A DNA stretch of 64,000 bases. It comes from Pseudomonas arsenicoxydans. Its GTDB lineage: Bacteria > Pseudomonadota > Gammaproteobacteria > Pseudomonadales > Pseudomonadaceae. The notes beneath the pieces were generated by a model, which was given only the letters and a program-made list of their open reading frames with translations, was not told the origin of the DNA and did no database searches. The DNA lies in contig NZ_RCZE01000002.1 in the NCBI RefSeq assembly GCF_006438915.1, positions 127,144-191,143 on the forward strand, written 5' to 3'. A program made the translations under genes and the position numbers. Shown here piece by piece: positions 60,582 to 64,000 of the stretch (position 1 is the stretch's first letter; the number at the start of each line of letters is the position of its first letter).

Positions 60582-61490
60582 TCAGACCACCCCACGCAAC
60601 TGCTCAAACAACATCCGGCTCACCGGCGACAACCCCGCCTCATCCCGCACCACAATGATCAACGCCCGATCCGACCACTCATCCGTCAACGGCACCGCAT
60701 GCAGCCCCAACGCCCGGCCAAATAATTCATAAGCCTTCTGCGGCAAAATCCCGATGCCCATGTTGGCCTGGACCATCCGGCACATCGCATCAAAACCCGG
60801 CACATGAATGCGCAGCCGCAACACTTTGCCCGCCTGACGCGCCGCCGCATGGGTGCGCATGTTGATCGAACTGGCTGAATGCAGCCCCACGTAATCGCTG
60901 TCCAGCGTGTCCGCAAACGCCAGGCTCGAACGGCGGGCCAACGGATGATCGGGCAGCATCAACACCATCAACTTGTCCTGACGGTACAGCACGCTGTGCA
61001 AACCCTTGATGTCGCTGTCGATGGAGCAAATGCCCAAGTCCGCCACCCCATCCAGCACCCCCTGGATCACCCCGCTGCTGGGGCGTTCTTCGAGGTCAGT
61101 CTTGACCTGCGGATGGCGCTCGGAAAAGTCCCGCAAGTCCTCGGGCAAAAACTGAATGATCGCCGACAGGTTGGCGAGCATCCGCACATAACCGCGAATG
61201 CCGTGGCTGTGCTCACCCAGCTCCAGGCCCATTTTCTCAACGTTGAACAGCATCTGTCGGGCATGGTGCAGCAGCGTTTCACCTGCCGGTGTCGGGGTCA
61301 TGCCTTTGGCCTGGCGCACGAACAGACTGATCCCCAGTGCCTCTTCCAGTTCCATCAAGCGTTTGCTGGCCGCCGACACTGCAATCGCTTCACGAGTAGC
61401 CGCGCGGGTCAGCGTGCCTTCTTCGTGGACGGCGACGAACAATTGGAGGGTGATCAGGTCGAGACGGCGGATCAGGCTTTTTTGCAGCAT
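60582..61490 (-). CDS. LysR-family transcriptional regulator of the acid-catabolic cluster
   Basis: A 302-residue LysR regulator: DLITLQLFVAVHEEGTLTRA and AVSAASKRLMELEEALGISL form the winged helix (residues about 8-65), and the rest is the effector domain. MLQKSLIRRLDL at 61490 is chosen as the start; the frame is open upstream but overlaps the divergent PLP-enzyme promoter. It lies upstream of the CoA-transferase operon in the same direction and is divergent from the PLP-enzyme gene; either could be its target. Confidence 0.88.
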   Translation of the reverse strand: MLQKSLIRRLDLITLQLFVAVHEEGTLTRAATREAIAVSAASKRLMELEEALGISLFVRQAKGMTPTPAGETLLHHARQMLFNVEKMGLELGEHSHGIRGYVRMLANLSAIIQFLPEDLRDFSERHPQVKTDLEERPSSGVIQGVLDGVADLGICSIDSDIKGLHSVLYRQDKLMVLMLPDHPLARRSSLAFADTLDSDYVGLHSASSINMRTHAAARQAGKVLRLRIHVPGFDAMCRMVQANMGIGILPQKAYELFGRALGLHAVPLTDEWSDRALIIVVRDEAGLSPVSRMLFEQLRGVV

Positions 61491-61689
61491 GGAGGGCTCG
61501 ATGACTTCAGTTCGGCTGAGTCGGCAGGATAGCCCGGTTTTGGCCCACAACCTCACACGCCATCGCCCTACACGTAAATCTCTTGTAACACTCAACCGAA
61601 CAGGAAACGGCCGATTCAGCGCCCACGCCGCACGCTGTAAAGTCTGGAAACACACGGACAGTTTCATCACTCAAGGACAGACACGTCAC

Positions 61690-62922
61690 ATGGACCAGAC
61701 AACAAACGCCGCCAACACCTTCACCAACTATCGAAAACTGATCTCGCTGGCCGATCACGACTGGGAAACCGCGGAAGCCGGAAAGGTCGCGGGACTGAAT
61801 GTCGACATCAGAAGCAGCAACCGCATGGTTGACCAGCACGGACGCGCCTTTCATCACTTCTGCACCACTTCCTATCTAGGCCTGGATCACCATCCCGACC
61901 TGCTCGACGGCGCCATGACCACCTTGTGGGAAACCGGCACCCTGCGCATCGCCAACTCGAAAAACCGCTGCAAACTGGCGATCCTCGATCAGTACGAAAC
62001 CGAGCTGTCAGCGTTGTTCGGCGCCACGTGCCTGAGCACCTTGTCGTGCAGCGCGGCGAGTGCCGGCATCCTGCCGCTGCTGGCCAGCGGCGTGTTCACC
62101 GAAAACCGGCCGCCGGTGATGGTATTCGACCGCTTGGCGCACTATTCGATGAGTCACCTCAAAGCCGCCTGCGCCGACGAAACCAGGGTCGTGACCAGCC
62201 CGCACAACGACATGGATTTTCTGGAAACGCAGTGCCAGCAACATACCAGGGTCGCGTATGTGGCCGACGGCGCGTACAGCATGGGCGGGGTCGCCGACCT
62301 GGACAGCCTGATGTACCTGAAGGACCGCTATGGCCTGTTTCTTTACCTCGACGACTCCCACGCGTTGTCCGCTGTTGGCACTTTCGGTGCGGGCCTCGTG
62401 CGCCCCAGGTTGCAGTCCCTGGCGGATGACGCCTTGATTGTCGCCTCATTGGCCAAGTCATTTGGCGCCAGCGGCGGGCTGGTGATGCTGGGCAATGAAC
62501 GGCAGAAAAAGCTCATTCAACGCTACGGCGGCCCCAGCAACTGGTCGCAAAGCCTGAACAGCGCGTCCATCGGTGCGGGTAGAGCGTCCATCCAGCTGCA
62601 TCACACGCCTGCATTTACTGCGTTACAGGAAAAACTTCAGGTTAATATCCGCCTCTTCGACAGCCTGATTCGAACCGCACAATACGGCAGCAACATGGCG
62701 ATTCGCTTGATCCACTGCGGTGAAGCGAGGCTGGCCAACCGCATTGCAATCGAGTTATCCAACCTCGGCTTCTTTACCTGGGCCGTGTTTTTCCCCGTGG
62801 TTGCACAAGGCAAGGCCGCCATCAGAATCACGCTGCGCGCCGACATGGAGCCGACGCTGATTCGACATTTTTGTGAACTCGTCACCGAGCTTTTGCGCAC
62901 ATGCACCGGGGACGCCCGCTAG
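61690..62922 (+). CDS. alpha-oxoamine synthase-like PLP-dependent enzyme
   Basis: A 410-residue fold-type I PLP enzyme of the AOS group (KBL, ALAS, 8-amino-7-oxononanoate synthase). SYLGLDHHPDL at the N-terminus, GTLRIANSKNRC, YLDDSHALSAVGTFGAG with the PLP Asp/His, and VASLAKSFGASGG with the Schiff-base Lys are the family steps. The N-terminal loop and several motifs differ from BioF, and no biotin genes are near, so it probably condenses an acyl-thioester with an amino acid in a secondary pathway. ATG 61690 follows 18 nt upstream of no clear alternative start. An exporter gene follows after 18 nt. Confidence 0.8.
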   Translation: MDQTTNAANTFTNYRKLISLADHDWETAEAGKVAGLNVDIRSSNRMVDQHGRAFHHFCTTSYLGLDHHPDLLDGAMTTLWETGTLRIANSKNRCKLAILDQYETELSALFGATCLSTLSCSAASAGILPLLASGVFTENRPPVMVFDRLAHYSMSHLKAACADETRVVTSPHNDMDFLETQCQQHTRVAYVADGAYSMGGVADLDSLMYLKDRYGLFLYLDDSHALSAVGTFGAGLVRPRLQSLADDALIVASLAKSFGASGGLVMLGNERQKKLIQRYGGPSNWSQSLNSASIGAGRASIQLHHTPAFTALQEKLQVNIRLFDSLIRTAQYGSNMAIRLIHCGEARLANRIAIELSNLGFFTWAVFFPVVAQGKAAIRITLRADMEPTLIRHFCELVTELLRTCTGDAR

Positions 62923-62940
62923 ACATCCAGGGATGATTCC

Positions 62941-64000
62941 ATGAAGAGCAGCACCACCCTCCTCGTCACCTGCAGCACGGTTTTTCTCGCGCAGTTAGGC
63001 ATGAGCATTTACCTGCCGGCGCTGCCGGAGATGGCTCGGCATCTGTCTGCCGACGCTTCGCAGGTGTCCTGGGGACTGGCGGTGTATCTGATCGGTATGG
63101 CGCTGCCGATGTTGTTCTGGGGCAGCCTCGGCCAGCGCATCGGCCGCAAACCGGTGCTGCTCGCGGCGCTAAGCATTTATGGCTTGGCCAACCTTTCACT
63201 GCCGCTGGGCCAGACGCTTGAAGCGTTTCTGTTTTTTCGGCTACTTCAAGGCATTGGTGCCAGCGGGATTTCAGTCATGGCACGGGTGTTGATCCGCGAC
63301 AGTTTCCGCGGTGACCTTCTGGCCAAGGCGTTGTCGTGGATTTCGATTTCGTTCGTGATTGCGCTGGGCATCGGCCAGTACCTGGGGTCGGTGATCCAGG
63401 TGGCGCTGGGCTGGTCGGCGATTTTCTATCTGCTGGGTGGCACGAGCCTGTTGATGGCGACAGTCGTGGCACGGGTTTCTTTCGCGGTGCTGACCGAGGA
63501 CAACATTCAGTCGTCTGCGTGGCCCAGTTACTGGCGCATTCTGCGCGATCGTGCCTTCTTGCTGCCGGCCCTCACAGGTGGCCTCGGTTATGGGGTGATC
63601 ATCGCCTTCAACACCGCCGCACCGCTGATTCTGCAAGGCCCGTTCAACTGGTCGGCCGTGGAATACGGCTTGCTGGGCTGGCCGATCAGCGCGGCGTATT
63701 TTCTGGGGGCGCTGGGGGTCAATGCCTTGGTACTGCGCACCGGACAGCGCCGTCTGATGACGGCGGGCGTCGCTTTAGTGCTGACAGGGAGTGCGGTGAT
63801 GTTGCTGGGCAGCATCGTCGGCACCGCCATCGCGCTGCTGTTCTGGCTGCCCTATTGCGTGGCGGTGTTCGGGCAGTCGTTGACGTACCCGATCAGCCTG
63901 TCGCTGGCCAACGACGGTTCACCGGTTGGCGGAGCTTATGCGATGGCGTTGAGCGGCTTCATCCACCAATTGATGGCTGCCGTTATCGGCGGTATCGCCA
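62941..64000 (+). CDS. MFS multidrug efflux transporter (Bcr/CflA-like), 3' end outside window
   Basis: ATG at 62941, open to the window end (353 codons seen). The protein begins MKSSTTLLVTCSTVFLAQLG, then FWGSLGQRIGRKPVLLAAL (MFS motif A), LLQGIGASGISVMARVLIRD and eleven or more hydrophobic helices. It resembles the Bcr/CflA drug-export group. It is 18 nt behind the PLP-enzyme gene, so the pair may make and export a metabolite. Confidence 0.85.
   Translation, partial: MKSSTTLLVTCSTVFLAQLGMSIYLPALPEMARHLSADASQVSWGLAVYLIGMALPMLFWGSLGQRIGRKPVLLAALSIYGLANLSLPLGQTLEAFLFFRLLQGIGASGISVMARVLIRDSFRGDLLAKALSWISISFVIALGIGQYLGSVIQVALGWSAIFYLLGGTSLLMATVVARVSFAVLTEDNIQSSAWPSYWRILRDRAFLLPALTGGLGYGVIIAFNTAAPLILQGPFNWSAVEYGLLGWPISAAYFLGALGVNALVLRTGQRRLMTAGVALVLTGSAVMLLGSIVGTAIALLFWLPYCVAVFGQSLTYPISLSLANDGSPVGGAYAMALSGFIHQLMAAVIGGIA

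Overview
The window reads as a chromosomal segment of a fluorescent-group Pseudomonas. The evidence is high GC and codon use, an algU-mucA-mucB/mucD block next to nadB, a Tct tricarboxylate system, phaG, a guanidine-I riboswitch operon, and many copies of an interspersed REP palindrome (core GCGAGCAAGCCCGCTCCCAC). No phage structural genes, CRISPR array or complete transposon were seen.

Layout. 1-1409: 3' part of an OYE-type flavoenzyme gene and an XRE-cupin regulator. 1425-4763: accessory stretch beside tRNA-Ser(CGA), with a small membrane protein, a structured leader plus short ORF upstream of a DUF3077 gene, and a minus-strand type VI secretion cassette (frameshifted PAAR protein, PGRP/amidase effector, probable immunity protein). 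4764-12829: tRNA-Ser, the dapA-bamC-MBL-purC operon, gcvR, bcp, a PerM permease, a TusA-like gene and bepA. 12905-16676: mucD, mucB, mucA, algU (no mucC). 17234-21456: nadB, ygfX/sdhE, ygfZ and an HDOD gene. 21598-28080: tctDE and tctCBA plus an AbrB-type membrane gene. 28204-30636: ung, an enoyl-CoA hydratase-family gene and a Gly/Tyr-rich lipoprotein.

31030-41024 is a guanidine-assimilation operon: ykkC-type guanidine-I riboswitch, ABC importer, two DUF1989 proteins (carboxyguanidine deiminase subunits), a biotin-dependent urea/guanidine carboxylase and allophanate hydrolase. Together they would import guanidine, carboxylate it, deiminate it to allophanate and release ammonia. The aptamer carries a 10-nt segment exactly complementary to the ribosome-binding site of the first gene, which suggests translational control. 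A complete REP pair lies inside the carboxylase reading frame without breaking it.

41218-44849: a diguanylate cyclase, a CWC protein, rsuA and phaG. 45032-51351: tRNA-Gly(CCC) followed by accessory genes (two tiny membrane proteins, two methyltransferases, tandem AidA/PixA-type proteins, an orphan HsdR-N-type nuclease, an iron-permease-like protein). 51418-56547: stress-type small proteins, a PAS-GAF-GGDEF protein, a LysE exporter, fosA, a LysR regulator and a DMT-type protein. 56705-61490: MFS transporter, HMG-CoA-lyase-like and CaiB/BaiF CoA-transferase genes with a LysR regulator, probably a small-acid catabolic cluster. 61690-64000: an orphan alpha-oxoamine-synthase-like PLP enzyme and the 5' part of a Bcr/CflA-like MFS exporter, possibly the start of a biosynthetic locus that continues past the window.
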